Positions 1 to 8,710 of a stretch of DNA of 64,000 nt are shown here, piece by piece (positions within the stretch are counted from its first letter, which is position 1; each line of letters begins with the position of its first letter). The translations under genes and the position numbers were made by a program. The notes beneath the pieces are model-generated. The model was not told where the DNA came from and did no database searches. It worked only from the letters and a program-made list of their open reading frames with translations. This DNA comes from Agromyces sp. ISL-38 (lineage in GTDB: Bacteria; Actinomycetota; Actinomycetes; Actinomycetales; Microbacteriaceae). The stretch is taken from contig NZ_JAGGPF010000001.1 in assembly GCF_018613935.1 (NCBI RefSeq), forward strand, positions 434,001 through 498,000. The letters are read 5' to 3'.

Positions 1-558
1 GCTGGTCGCGTGCACGACATCGAGGGCGACCACGAACGGCCCGCCGGCGATGACGCCGTGGGCGATCGAGCCCGTGCCGCCGGAGCCGCCCGAGAGGAAG
101 CCGCCGAGCGTGCTCTGCGCCGTGGACGGATAGAGCAGCAGCTGCTGGCCTGCCGACCACGCCTGGTTCTCGATCATCGCCAGCACGGCGCCCGCGTCGG
201 CCGTGACGAACCCGTCGCCGACCTCGACGATCGTGCGCGCACGGCTCATGTCGAGCACGAGGCCTCCCGACATCGGGATACCCTGCCCGTAGTTCCCGGT
301 CCCCTTGCCTCGGGGGGTGATCGGCACGCCGTGGCGCACCGCGGCGGCGACCACCTGCGCGATCTGCTGGGCCGACGTGGGGTAGGCGACGATGTCGGCG
401 AGTCCGAGGGGGAGCTTCGCCGAGATCACCGGCGAGAGCTTGCAGCCGTCGACGGAGGCGCGTTCACGCGTCGCGAGGTCGACGCTGACGCCGCGCTCGC
501 CGAGCAGTTCGGTGAGCGTGGCGGCGAGCCCGGCGAGGTCGGGAGTGGTCGGGGTCAT
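1..558 (-). CDS. FAD-binding oxidoreductase, N-terminal part (runs off left edge)
   Basis: The reading frame starts at ATG 558 behind a GGAGG ribosome site and is still open at base 1, so only the first 186 residues are visible. Those residues look like the FAD-binding (PCMH/GlcD-type) half of a flavoprotein oxidoreductase: PITPRGKGTGNYGQ in the middle, then LYPSTAQSTLGGFLSGGSGG, the glycine-rich loop that holds the FAD pyrophosphate. Glycolate oxidase GlcD and lactate or alkyl-DHAP dehydrogenases share this fold, so the substrate cannot be read from this half. It lies 89 bp downstream of the ABC substrate-binding gene on the same strand and is probably the last visible gene of the operon that begins at 4846. 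The family is fairly sure; the substrate is unknown. Confidence 0.8.
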   Translation of the reverse strand, partial: MTPTTPDLAGLAATLTELLGERGVSVDLATRERASVDGCKLSPVISAKLPLGLADIVAYPTSAQQIAQVVAAAVRHGVPITPRGKGTGNYGQGIPMSGGLVLDMSRARTIVEVGDGFVTADAGAVLAMIENQAWSAGQQLLLYPSTAQSTLGGFLSGGSGGTGSIAHGVIAGGPFVVALDVVHATS

Positions 559-647
559 TCGGGATCCTCCGGGTTGTGGGAACGGGGAGCGCGGATGCCG
601 CGCGCTGCAGCTCGGTCACAGCTCGGCGCGCGGCATCCGCTCGCCGG

Positions 648-1811
648 CTAGAAGCCGATCGACTCGTCGATGAACTCGTTGGTGTAGAGGTCCTCGGCGG
701 TCAGGTCTTCTGGGACCTCGAAGCCCTGCTCGGCGTAGATCGGCGTGACGATGTCGAAGAGCTCCTGCACCCGCGCCGGGTCGAGGTTGCCCAGGATGTC
801 GTCGGGGCCGTTGCCGACGAGCTCGCTCTTCATGGTCTCGACCGAGAAGTCGGCGACCTCCTGCGAGTACAGCCATCCGGTGTCGTACGCGTCGATGAGC
901 TCCAGGATGAGCTCGTTCGTCGCGTCGGGGCTCGCGAAGAAGTCGATCTCGGCCTGCTGCAGCACCGGCACGAGCTCGGTGAGGCAGTCGGCGTACTCGG
1001 TCACGGCCTCGGGCTTGAGCGAGAGCACGGCGGCGTACTTCGGGTAGCCGGCGTCGTTGATGAGCTCGTACTCGACGGGCTTGCCCCACTCCGTGATCTC
1101 GTTCTTGTAGATGTACGGCTCGGCCGAGGCGAAGCCCTGCTGGGCGACGGCGCCGCCCTCGGAGACGAACACGGCGGGGCTGCCGTCGTAGGTCGCGTCC
1201 ACCTGGTCGGCCTGCAGGATGCCGGCGCCCACGAAGTAGTCGATGTACGTGCCGCCGGGGAAGACGCGGATCGTCGTGCCCTCGGAGCCGAGGTCGGCGA
1301 TGCTCGTCACGTCGGGGAGCGTCTCGGGGTCCCACATGATCATCTGCGGGTCCTTCTCGAGGGGTGCGAACACGCCGACGGTCGGCAGGTCGCTCGCGTG
1401 CGCGATGGACTCGTCGGTGCCGACGTACGCCAGGAAGATGGAGTCGTCGGTGTACATCTGCGCGTTCGGCTGCGTGAAGCCCGTCGCGGGTCCGCCCGCG
1501 AGGATCGTGACGTCGACGCCCGTGTACTCGCCGCCGGCCATGAGCGGCCCGGTGACCGACTTGATCGAGTCGTCGATCGTGTAGCCGTCGCCGACGAGCT
1601 CGTACAGGTGACCGTGCTCGGCCTCGGGATTCCAGTCGGTCTGGATCTTGATGTCGGCGGGGCAGCCGGCGGCCGCGAGGTCGACGGAGCCGATCTCCAG
1701 TTCGGGTGCGTCCGCTGTGTCGCCGCTCGCGGAGCTGCTGCAGGCCGCGAGGGCGAGGCTGCCGGCCATGAAGCCGGCGACCGCGGCCGCGCGCTTGGTG
1801 GTGGTGCGCAT
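648..1811 (-). CDS. ABC transporter substrate-binding lipoprotein (NMT1/ThiY/SsuA-like)
   Basis: 387-residue secreted binding protein of an ABC importer. The N-terminus is basic, then hydrophobic, ending in a lipobox (SLALAAC, Cys at about 25), so it should be a lipid-anchored surface protein. The body begins KIQTDWNPEAEHGHLYE, which resembles the NMT1/THI5-like solute-binding proteins used for hydroxymethylpyrimidine, riboflavin precursors, taurine or nitrate. I chose ATG 1811 because AGGAGA lies just upstream and the signal peptide starts there; the frame extends further upstream but without protein-like sequence. It follows its permease (83 bp gap) and ATPase. The two amidohydrolases nearby favour a nitrogen heterocycle as ligand, but that is inference. 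Confidence 0.88.
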   Translation of the reverse strand: MRTTTKRAAAVAGFMAGSLALAACSSSASGDTADAPELEIGSVDLAAAGCPADIKIQTDWNPEAEHGHLYELVGDGYTIDDSIKSVTGPLMAGGEYTGVDVTILAGGPATGFTQPNAQMYTDDSIFLAYVGTDESIAHASDLPTVGVFAPLEKDPQMIMWDPETLPDVTSIADLGSEGTTIRVFPGGTYIDYFVGAGILQADQVDATYDGSPAVFVSEGGAVAQQGFASAEPYIYKNEITEWGKPVEYELINDAGYPKYAAVLSLKPEAVTEYADCLTELVPVLQQAEIDFFASPDATNELILELIDAYDTGWLYSQEVADFSVETMKSELVGNGPDDILGNLDPARVQELFDIVTPIYAEQGFEVPEDLTAEDLYTNEFIDESIGF

Positions 1812-1894
1812 GGGATCTCCTCTGTGGTGGGGGTGCTGTGGCGGGGTGCCGGTGGTGCGGGGTGATGTCGTGGCAGTACTGCTGGGGGAGGGGG

Positions 1895-2817
1895 TCAGGC
1901 GAAGTCGTACCATTTGCCGACGACTCGCTTGCCGAGCCAGCCGAAGAACCAGAAGACGACGACGCCGAAGAGCGAGGCGAGGATGATGGAGGCGAACAGG
2001 GGCTCGGCGTTCAGGCGCGACTGGTACTTCGAGATGAGCGCGCCGATGCCCGGCGTGCCGCGCTGGAAGAAGAAGTCGCCGACGATCGCCCCGACCAGTG
2101 CGAGACCGGCCGAGATGCGCATGCCCGCGAAGATCGCCGGAAGGGCGGCCGGGAACTGCAGCTTCTTGAGCATGATCCAGGGGCTCGCCTGCTGCAGCTT
2201 GAAGAGCTCGCGCTGGCTGGCGTCGACGGACTGCAGGCCGAAGAGCGTGTTCGAGACCATCGGGAAGAGTCCGATGAGGACCGCGACGATGACCCGGGCA
2301 GTGAAGTCGAACCCGAACCAGAAACCGATGAGCGGCACGAGTGCAAGGATCGGGATCGTCTGCAGGATGACGGCGTACGGGTAGAGCGAGCGCTCGACCC
2401 ACTTCGCCTGGTTCATCGCGACGGCCCACACGATGCCGACCACGATCGCGATCGCGAGTCCGGTGAGGGCGACGACCGCCGTGTTCCAGAGCGCCTCGTA
2501 GATGTCGGGGGCGATCTTCGGGTCGAGGTACACCGCGAACACCTCGTGCGGTGGCGGCAGCAGGAATGACTTGGACGGGTCGATGAGGCCGACGAGATAC
2601 CAGAGGCCGACGATGAGGATCGCGACGGCGATGGGCGGTCCCCAGTTCGCGATGCCGCCGCCGCGGGAGCGGCGCCGCTTCAGCGGTACCGCGGCGGCCG
2701 TGGCCGGCGCGATCTCCTGTACTGTCTCGCGATGCTCGAGCGCCTGCCGCTCGTCGCCCGTGAGGTCGTCGATCGCCTCAGCGGTGTCCATGCCTTCGTC
2801 GGTGACGCGCTCGATGC

Positions 2818-2821
<4 letters not shown>
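1895..2821 (-). CDS. ABC transporter permease (SsuC/TauC/ThiX type)
   Basis: 308-residue inner-membrane permease with about six transmembrane segments after a hydrophilic N-terminal tail of roughly 55 residues (Arg-rich KRRRSRGGG just before the first helix). The cytoplasmic EAA-type loop that contacts the ATPase is visible around ASQRELFKLQQASPWIMLKK and is followed by PAALPAIFAGMRI. It starts at ATG 2821, overlapping the ATPase stop by 4 bp (ATGA), so the two are translationally coupled. It forms the importer together with the ATPase (2818-3585) and the binding protein (648-1811). The long polar N-tail is more extended than usual for this family. Confidence 0.9.
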
Positions 2822-3585
<764 letters not shown>

Positions 3586-3592
3586 GCGCGAC

Positions 3593-4846
3593 TCACCCCT
3601 TTCCGATGAGGGGTCCGGCCGACTGGGGTGCCGGCTCGGCGATCTGGTGATCGACGGTGCTGCGGGCCACGACGCGGCCCGCGTGGATGACGATGCGTTC
3701 AGCGGATGCCTCGGCGATGACTTCGCCGAGGCTCGCCCCGCGCACCGCCACGAACTCGGCTGCCGCGCCCGGCGCGGCGCCGGCCGGAGGCATCCGCATC
3801 ACGGCGCGCGCGCCGTTCGAGACGAGGTGCCAGGAGTCTTCGAGGTCGAGGTGCCCGGCGAGGACCAGGAGGGCCGCGGTCTCGAGCGCATCACTGCGAC
3901 CGAGCGGGTTGAAGGGGTCGCGCACGTTGTCGGCACCCGCGCCGACGATGGCGCCCGCGTCGATGAGCGAGCGGAGCGCCGTGAGCCCGCGCGGCGTCGA
4001 GACAGGATGCCGTCGGCCCTGCAGGTAGAGGTTCGTGATGGGAAGGCTGACGACGCCGATGCCGGCCTCGATGAGCTCGGCGATGACGACGGCGAGCTCC
4101 GCTGCGGGCAATGTGCCGAGCCGCACGCTGTGACCCGCCGTGCGCACGAGGTGCTCGGGCCACTCGCGCACGATGCGCGCGAACTCCCGCATCGTCAGGG
4201 GTCCGTCGAGCGACTCGTCGGTGTGCAGGTCGACGCCGATACCGCGGCGGTCGGCGATGGCGAGGAGTCGTCGTACCTCTGCGTGCGGGTCGGCTGCGAG
4301 GTGCGGTGCGCCGCCCGCGAGATCGAGGCCGCGGTCGAGCGCCCCCTCGATGGTCTCGTCGTCCATGCCGACCGGGGGGAGTGCGACGAGCTCGAGGTCG
4401 ACGAGGCCGGCGAGGTCGTGGCGGAGCCGAACGAGGGCGTCGACGCCGCGATACGGGCGGTCGCCCGGGAGGATGTTCACGTGGCTGCGGATGGCGGTGG
4501 TGCCGGTGCGCAGCAACTTCAGCGCGGCCGTGCGCGCCCGGTTGTAGATGTCCTCCTCGGAGAGATGCTCCTGGAATGCGTGGAAGCTCTCGATCGCATG
4601 CTCGAGGTCGCCGAAGGGCGGGTTGATCATGTCCCACGTGAGCGCCTTGTCGAGGTGCGCGTGCGGTTCGGCCGCAGCCGGCAGCAGTACGTAGCCGGTG
4701 AGGTCGACGGTGCGCGCGGCATCCGTCACGAGCGCCGTGCCCGCCGGGAGCACTTCGGTCACGGTGTCGCCGGCGATGGCGATGTCAGCGACGCGGCCGT
4801 CGATGAGCGTGGCCCGGCGGAGCAGTGAGACGGGCTCGGCATGCAC
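3593..4846 (-). CDS. Amidohydrolase, cytosine-deaminase-like
   Basis: 417-residue metal-dependent hydrolase of the amidohydrolase superfamily, closest in layout to cytosine deaminase (CodA) and related N-heterocycle deaminases. All metal and catalytic motifs are visible: EPHAHLDK (HxH) near residue 60, HTDESLD (His, acid) near 210, AGHSVRLG near 245 and GADNVRDPFNP (Asp) near 310. Start chosen at GTG 4846, behind AGGAGG with a 7-base spacer; earlier in-frame starts have no such site. It is the first gene of the minus-strand operon with the ABC importer, so its substrate is probably what the importer brings in. Regulation is probably by the divergent XRE-cupin protein. Exact substrate unknown. 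Confidence 0.88.
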   Translation of the reverse strand: MHAEPVSLLRRATLIDGRVADIAIAGDTVTEVLPAGTALVTDAARTVDLTGYVLLPAAAEPHAHLDKALTWDMINPPFGDLEHAIESFHAFQEHLSEEDIYNRARTAALKLLRTGTTAIRSHVNILPGDRPYRGVDALVRLRHDLAGLVDLELVALPPVGMDDETIEGALDRGLDLAGGAPHLAADPHAEVRRLLAIADRRGIGVDLHTDESLDGPLTMREFARIVREWPEHLVRTAGHSVRLGTLPAAELAVVIAELIEAGIGVVSLPITNLYLQGRRHPVSTPRGLTALRSLIDAGAIVGAGADNVRDPFNPLGRSDALETAALLVLAGHLDLEDSWHLVSNGARAVMRMPPAGAAPGAAAEFVAVRGASLGEVIAEASAERIVIHAGRVVARSTVDHQIAEPAPQSAGPLIGKG

Positions 4847-4903
4847 GGTGTTGCCTCCTGACAGCGGTCGTGGGGTGTGGATGCTGCACGTCATCGGGCG
4901 GCG

Positions 4904-4935
4904 AATGTTGATACTCTCAATGTTGATGTTCTCAA
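4904..4935. promoter_or_regulatory. Tandem palindromic operator between divergent genes
   Basis: Two copies of a 15-bp unit, AATGTTGATRYTCTC, lie head to tail at 4904-4918 and 4919-4933. Each contains a short inverted repeat, TTGA-N5-TCAA, at 4908-4920 and 4923-4935, with centres 15 bp apart. The block is unusually AT-rich for this DNA and lies between the divergent amidohydrolase (start 4846) and XRE-cupin regulator (start 5045). The obvious reading is that the regulator binds here and controls both directions. Seen directly: repeats and position. Inferred: which protein binds. Confidence 0.6.
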
Positions 4936-5044
4936 CACGATCGAGCGTACGGACGCGGGGTTTCGCCTGCGTAACCCGAATGTTTCGGTTCCAAGACGCT
5001 GCGGAGTTGGGCGCCGAACTGCCGGCGCAGAGGAGGGAGATGAG

Positions 5045-5719
5045 ATGCCGAGGGTGAAACAAGGCGCGCACAACGAGGGCGTCGCCATCGACCGGCAGGT
5101 CGAGCTCGTGGGTGCCCGCATTCGCAGCCTGCGCCGGGCGAGGTCCCTCACGCTCGTGCAGGTCGCCGAGCTCTCCGGCCTCTCGCACCCGTTCCTCAGC
5201 CAGGTCGAGAACGGCAGGGCGAGACCGAGCTTCGCCTCCCTCGAACGCATCGCCCGCGCACTCGGCACCACGCAGGTGGAGCTCTTCGCGGCGCTCGCGC
5301 AATCCGCGCCCGCCGCGATGCCGACTTCGGGTGCCGTGGTCATCGACGAGGGCGTCGGCGTCTCCGGCCCGTTCGCCGAGGGCTCGGCCCGGGTGCTCGT
5401 GACCGGCGCGTCCGCCTTCACGCCCATGGAGTTCATCGCCCGCAATCGCGACTTCGGCGAGTACTTCGTGCACGACGAAGAGGAGTTCTGCTACGTGGTC
5501 GACGGTTTGGTCGAAGGTGACTTCGGCGGCGCCGAGACCCGCGTCCTGCACGCCGGACAGGCGTTCTACTACCGCGGCGGCACTCCCCACCGCTGGCGCT
5601 CACCCGACGGCGGCGTGTACCGGGTGCTCGTGGTGAAGCAGCGGATCCAACCGGATGCCGGCACCTCGCCGGGCCTGACGCCGGGCCCGACGCCGGGCGC
5701 GGAGCGCACCGGCTCATGA
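5045..5719 (+). CDS. XRE-family regulator with C-terminal cupin sensor
   Basis: 224-residue transcription regulator. Residues about 20-75 form an XRE/Cro-type helix-turn-helix (RIRSLRRARSLTLVQVAELSG then HPFLSQVENGRARPS, which holds the recognition helix). Residues about 130-200 form a small cupin barrel (EFCYVVDG, HAGQAFYYRGGTPH), the usual ligand-sensing part of this class. The C-terminal tail is Pro/Gly/Thr-rich and low in complexity. ATG 5045 follows GGAGGGAG. It is divergent from the amidohydrolase operon and overlaps the flavin reductase by 4 bp, so it probably regulates both through the repeats at 4904-4935. The ligand is likely the cluster's substrate or a breakdown product. Confidence 0.88.
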   Translation: MPRVKQGAHNEGVAIDRQVELVGARIRSLRRARSLTLVQVAELSGLSHPFLSQVENGRARPSFASLERIARALGTTQVELFAALAQSAPAAMPTSGAVVIDEGVGVSGPFAEGSARVLVTGASAFTPMEFIARNRDFGEYFVHDEEEFCYVVDGLVEGDFGGAETRVLHAGQAFYYRGGTPHRWRSPDGGVYRVLVVKQRIQPDAGTSPGLTPGPTPGAERTGS

Positions 5720-6666
5720 CCACGGTCGCTCCCGAATTCGAGGTGATCGTGCGCGGCCGAACGGCGGTCGCCGAGCGCGTCGTGCGTGTCGACCTCGAGC
5801 GCACCGACGGCGAGCCGTTCCCGGGGTGGCGGCCGGGTGCGCACCTCGACCTCGTGCTGCCGATCGGCGTCGAACGCCAGTACTCGCTCTGCGGCGACCC
5901 GGCCGATCGCGACGTCTGGACGATCGGCGTGCTCCGCGAGGAGCACAGCCGCGGCGGCTCCGATTGGGTGCACGACGTCCTCGAGGTGGGCGGGTCGATT
6001 CGCGTGCGCGGCCCCTGGAACCACTTCGCGATGACGGATGCCGCGAGCTACCGTTTCGTCGCCGGTGGCATCGGCATCACGCCATTGCTGCCGATGATCC
6101 GTGCCGCTGAGGCATCCGGTGCCTCATGGACCCTCGACTACGCGGGAGGTTCGACGTCGCGGATGGCCTTCGCATCCGAGCTCGCCGCGCTCGGAGGCGA
6201 ACGGGTGCGGCTGCATGTCGCCGACGAGGGGCGGCGCCTCGATCTCGCAGCGCTGACCCCGCAGGCAGGGGAGCTCGTCTACGCGTGCGGCCCCGCGCGG
6301 ATGATCGACGAGCTCACGTCGCTCTCGACCGGTTGGCCGCCCTCGACGTTGCACGTCGAGCGCTTCGAGGCGAAGCCGCTCGCCGAACCCGTGCTGCACG
6401 AGTCGTTCGAGGTCGAGCTCCTGCTCTCGGGGGAGACCCTCACGGTGCCCCCCGAGCGCACCGTGCTCGACGTCGTCGAGGAGGCGGGGCTCTTCGTGCT
6501 CTCCTCGTGCCGCGAGGGCACGTGCGGCACGTGCGAGACCGTCGTGGTCGAGGGCCAGGTCGACCACCGCGACTCGATCCTGAGCCCCGAGGAGCAGCGC
6601 GCGAACGACCGCATGATGATCTGCGTCTCACGGGCGGCGTGTCCCCGCCTCGTGCTCGAGCTGTAG
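5716..6666 (+). CDS. PDR/VanB-type oxygenase reductase (FMN or FAD + 2Fe-2S)
   Basis: 316-residue electron-transfer protein, the normal length for phthalate dioxygenase reductase and vanillate demethylase VanB. Order: flavin-binding barrel (RQYSLCGDP near residue 55), NAD-binding domain (VAGGIGITPLLPM near 115), then a C-terminal plant-type ferredoxin with SSCREGTCGTCE and a last Cys in MICVSRAACP, giving four [2Fe-2S] cysteines. It carries electrons from NADH to a Rieske-type oxygenase. No oxygenase subunit is present within the window, so the partner must lie to the left or elsewhere. Translationally coupled to the XRE-cupin gene (4 bp overlap) and convergent, 9 bp apart, with the next amidohydrolase. 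Confidence 0.92.
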   Translation: MTTVAPEFEVIVRGRTAVAERVVRVDLERTDGEPFPGWRPGAHLDLVLPIGVERQYSLCGDPADRDVWTIGVLREEHSRGGSDWVHDVLEVGGSIRVRGPWNHFAMTDAASYRFVAGGIGITPLLPMIRAAEASGASWTLDYAGGSTSRMAFASELAALGGERVRLHVADEGRRLDLAALTPQAGELVYACGPARMIDELTSLSTGWPPSTLHVERFEAKPLAEPVLHESFEVELLLSGETLTVPPERTVLDVVEEAGLFVLSSCREGTCGTCETVVVEGQVDHRDSILSPEEQRANDRMMICVSRAACPRLVLEL

Positions 6667-6675
6667 TCGGGGCGC

Positions 6676-7962
6676 TCAGCGTCCGACACGGGCTCGCATC
6701 GCCGCGACGAGGTCGTGCTCAGCGGCGGTGACGAGCACGGAGTCGCGCACCACCACGCGGCCGGCGACGATCACGTGCTTCGGCCGGCGCCCCGGCGACG
6801 CCCACAGCAGTCCCGCGACCGGGTCGGCGACGCCCGCATCTGCGACGCCCGAGACATCCCACACGCAGAGGTCGGCGGCAGCGCCGGGCCTCAGGTGGCC
6901 GAGCTCGGGCCGCCCGAGGCCGAGTGCCGACCCCTCGGTGGCCATCCCGAGCACGTCCTGCGCTGCAAGCGCCGGGCCGAGGAGTCCGGAGACCTGCATC
7001 GCGAGCCGTGCATCGGCGAGCAGGTGTCCCGCGTCGTTCGATCCGCCGCCGCTCGTGCCGAGCCCCACGACGATGCCGGCGTTGCGGAGCGCGGCGACGG
7101 GGGCGACGCCCCAGCCCATCATGACGTCGCAGCCCGGCGCGTGGGTGGCGGTGATGCCGGATGCCGCGAGCCGGCCGATCTCGTCGTCGGTCACACCGCA
7201 AAGGTGTGCGAGCGTGACATCGGGCGCGAGCCATCCCCACTCCTCGAGCAGGTCGAGAGGGCGCCGGCCGTACCGCTCGAGTGCGATCGCGACGTCGACC
7301 TGCTCGTTCGCCTGGGTGCGGCGGCGGAGTCCGTGTCGCGCGGCGACCTCGCCGAGCAGACGGAACGTCTCCTCGCCGTCACTGTGCACGCCGGCCGGCC
7401 CGACCGCGAGTTGCAGCATGCCGTCGGCAGAGACCCCGCCTGCGCCGAGCGGGAGCGCCCGCGCGATCCCAGCGGCGGAGGCCGCGGCCTCCTCGGCGTC
7501 GTCGCGAGCGGCGCCGCGCACGAAGACGAGACGCGCACCGAGGCTCCGGGCGGCATCGGCCGTCGCCTGCGCGATGCCGACGCCGTCGGCGCCGCTCGGC
7601 CAGGTGAGGTGGTGGTCGGCCACCGTGGTCACCCCGGAGAGCAGGCCCTCGGCGAGCCCGACCCGCGCGGAGACTGAGGCGAGCTCTGGGTCGACGACCG
7701 CTGTCGAGTATGCGGCCGCCATCGCCGGCAGCCACTCCGCCATCGGCACGCTGCGAGTGCCGGGCAGCGTGCGGAACGCGCTCTGCAGCAAGTGGTGGTG
7801 CGCGTTCACGAGGCCGGCGGTGACGACGCAGCCGCTCACGTCGATCAACTCGGCGTCTGGCAGTGCCTCGTTCACGATCACGCCGTCGGCCACATGGAGG
7901 TCGCCGCCCCGCACGGTGCGGGGGTCGACGAGGATCGCTTCGGCGCCGGTGAGGGAGAGCAT
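6676..7962 (-). CDS. Amidohydrolase-family protein, 8-oxoguanine-deaminase/TrzN-like, with altered metal site
   Basis: 428-residue protein with the fold and order of 8-oxoguanine deaminase and s-triazine hydrolases: AHHHLLQ near 54-60, GVTTVADHHLTW near 110, THAPGCDVMMGWGVAPV near 273, and a C-terminal ELGHLRPGAAADLCVWD. Two catalytic positions differ. The strand that normally reads HLAE reads QANE (Gln217-Glu220), and the strand that normally carries the metal-binding Asp (GVDGSASND) reads GTSGGGSND, so Asp is replaced around Ser304. His253 and His274 remain. Start chosen at ATG 7962; the frame extends upstream without family-like sequence. It may bind metal differently, act without metal, or be non-catalytic. 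Family sure, activity unsure. Confidence 0.82.
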   Translation of the reverse strand: MLSLTGAEAILVDPRTVRGGDLHVADGVIVNEALPDAELIDVSGCVVTAGLVNAHHHLLQSAFRTLPGTRSVPMAEWLPAMAAAYSTAVVDPELASVSARVGLAEGLLSGVTTVADHHLTWPSGADGVGIAQATADAARSLGARLVFVRGAARDDAEEAAASAAGIARALPLGAGGVSADGMLQLAVGPAGVHSDGEETFRLLGEVAARHGLRRRTQANEQVDVAIALERYGRRPLDLLEEWGWLAPDVTLAHLCGVTDDEIGRLAASGITATHAPGCDVMMGWGVAPVAALRNAGIVVGLGTSGGGSNDAGHLLADARLAMQVSGLLGPALAAQDVLGMATEGSALGLGRPELGHLRPGAAADLCVWDVSGVADAGVADPVAGLLWASPGRRPKHVIVAGRVVVRDSVLVTAAEHDLVAAMRARVGR

Positions 7963-8027
7963 GCCCACCGTTCTAGCAACGGCGTGTGTCGCGGGTGTGT
8001 CGGATGCCTCCGGAGGAGGGACGGCGG

Positions 8028-8109
8028 GGTGGTTTCGATACGCCGGCTTCGCGCGGCTACTCAACCACCGGGGCTACTCAACCACCGGGTGCGGGCTACT
8101 CAACCACCG
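8028..8109. repeat. Interspersed palindromic repeat plus tandem half-copies
   Basis: A 42-bp element at 8028-8069 has outer arms GGTGGTT and AACCACC and a GC-rich inner stem. Its right end, GGCTACTCAACCACCG, is then repeated at 8072-8087 and 8094-8109. I recall elements with the core GGTTTCGATACG...GCTACTCAACC as common intergenic repeats in Microbacteriaceae; that is memory, not a search. The last half-copy overlaps the 3' end of the membrane-protein gene and supplies its last codons (Ser-Val-Val-Glu) and its TAG stop. Confidence 0.75.
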
Positions 8110-8701
8110 AGGGCAGTCGGTCCTCGGCGGCACCGGGTTGGGCCGCCAGGTACGCCATGCCGCACCCCGCGAGCAGGGCCCCGACGCCGCCCACGAGCAG
8201 GTCACCGATCGAATCCGTATAGCCGACATAGATCTCACCGTCGATGAAGGTGTGCCCGAACCACTCGAACATCTCCCAGAACACGCCGAAGGACAGCCCG
8301 AGTGCCGTTGTCATCACTGCGGCTGAGACCGCCGGGCGCGGGAGCGTCGCGGCGTCCGCCAAGACGCCGAGTCGCACGAGCAGGAGGTACGCGAGCGCCG
8401 CCCAGAGTCCGTTGGTGAGGAAGTGGACCGGGAGATCCCACCAGCGCACCGTGACGTAGATGTCCAGCACGCTGCTCCATACGGCGACGAGAGACGCGAT
8501 GCCGAATGCGATGTCGAAGGCCGGCCGAACGCCCATCAGGCGGGGGAGGAACATCGCGCCGGTCACCAGTGCAAGGCTCACCCCCGAGAGCGGCCCCCAG
8601 CCGATGCCGGCGACGACGATGCCGATCGCGGCGAGCGCCCGCAGCGCGTCGGCGACCACCTCGGCGGGCCCCGTGGGGGCACGCATCCACCGGCGGATCA
8701 T
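8096..8701 (-). CDS. Integral membrane protein, YjdF/DUF2238-like
   Basis: 201-residue membrane protein with about six predicted helices. The block FWEMFEWFGHTFIDG, then VGYTDSIGDLLVGGVGAL, matches the acidic WE-x-E...DT-x-D pattern of the YjdF/DUF2238 family, whose function is not known. The start at ATG 8701 is the natural first Met (MIRRWMR). The C-terminus is encoded by the repeat at 8094-8109, so the last residues may not be original. The gene stands alone, 9 bp downstream of the phosphatase-family gene on the same strand. Confidence 0.75.
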   Translation of the reverse strand: MIRRWMRAPTGPAEVVADALRALAAIGIVVAGIGWGPLSGVSLALVTGAMFLPRLMGVRPAFDIAFGIASLVAVWSSVLDIYVTVRWWDLPVHFLTNGLWAALAYLLLVRLGVLADAATLPRPAVSAAVMTTALGLSFGVFWEMFEWFGHTFIDGEIYVGYTDSIGDLLVGGVGALLAGCGMAYLAAQPGAAEDRLPSVVE

Positions 8702-8710
8702 GGCAGCAGA

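Noticed and set aside
4877-5044. Extended N-terminus of the XRE-cupin regulator
   Set aside because: The frame is open from 4877 but would place coding sequence over the palindromic operator; the GGAGG site before 5045 and the family length favour the later start.
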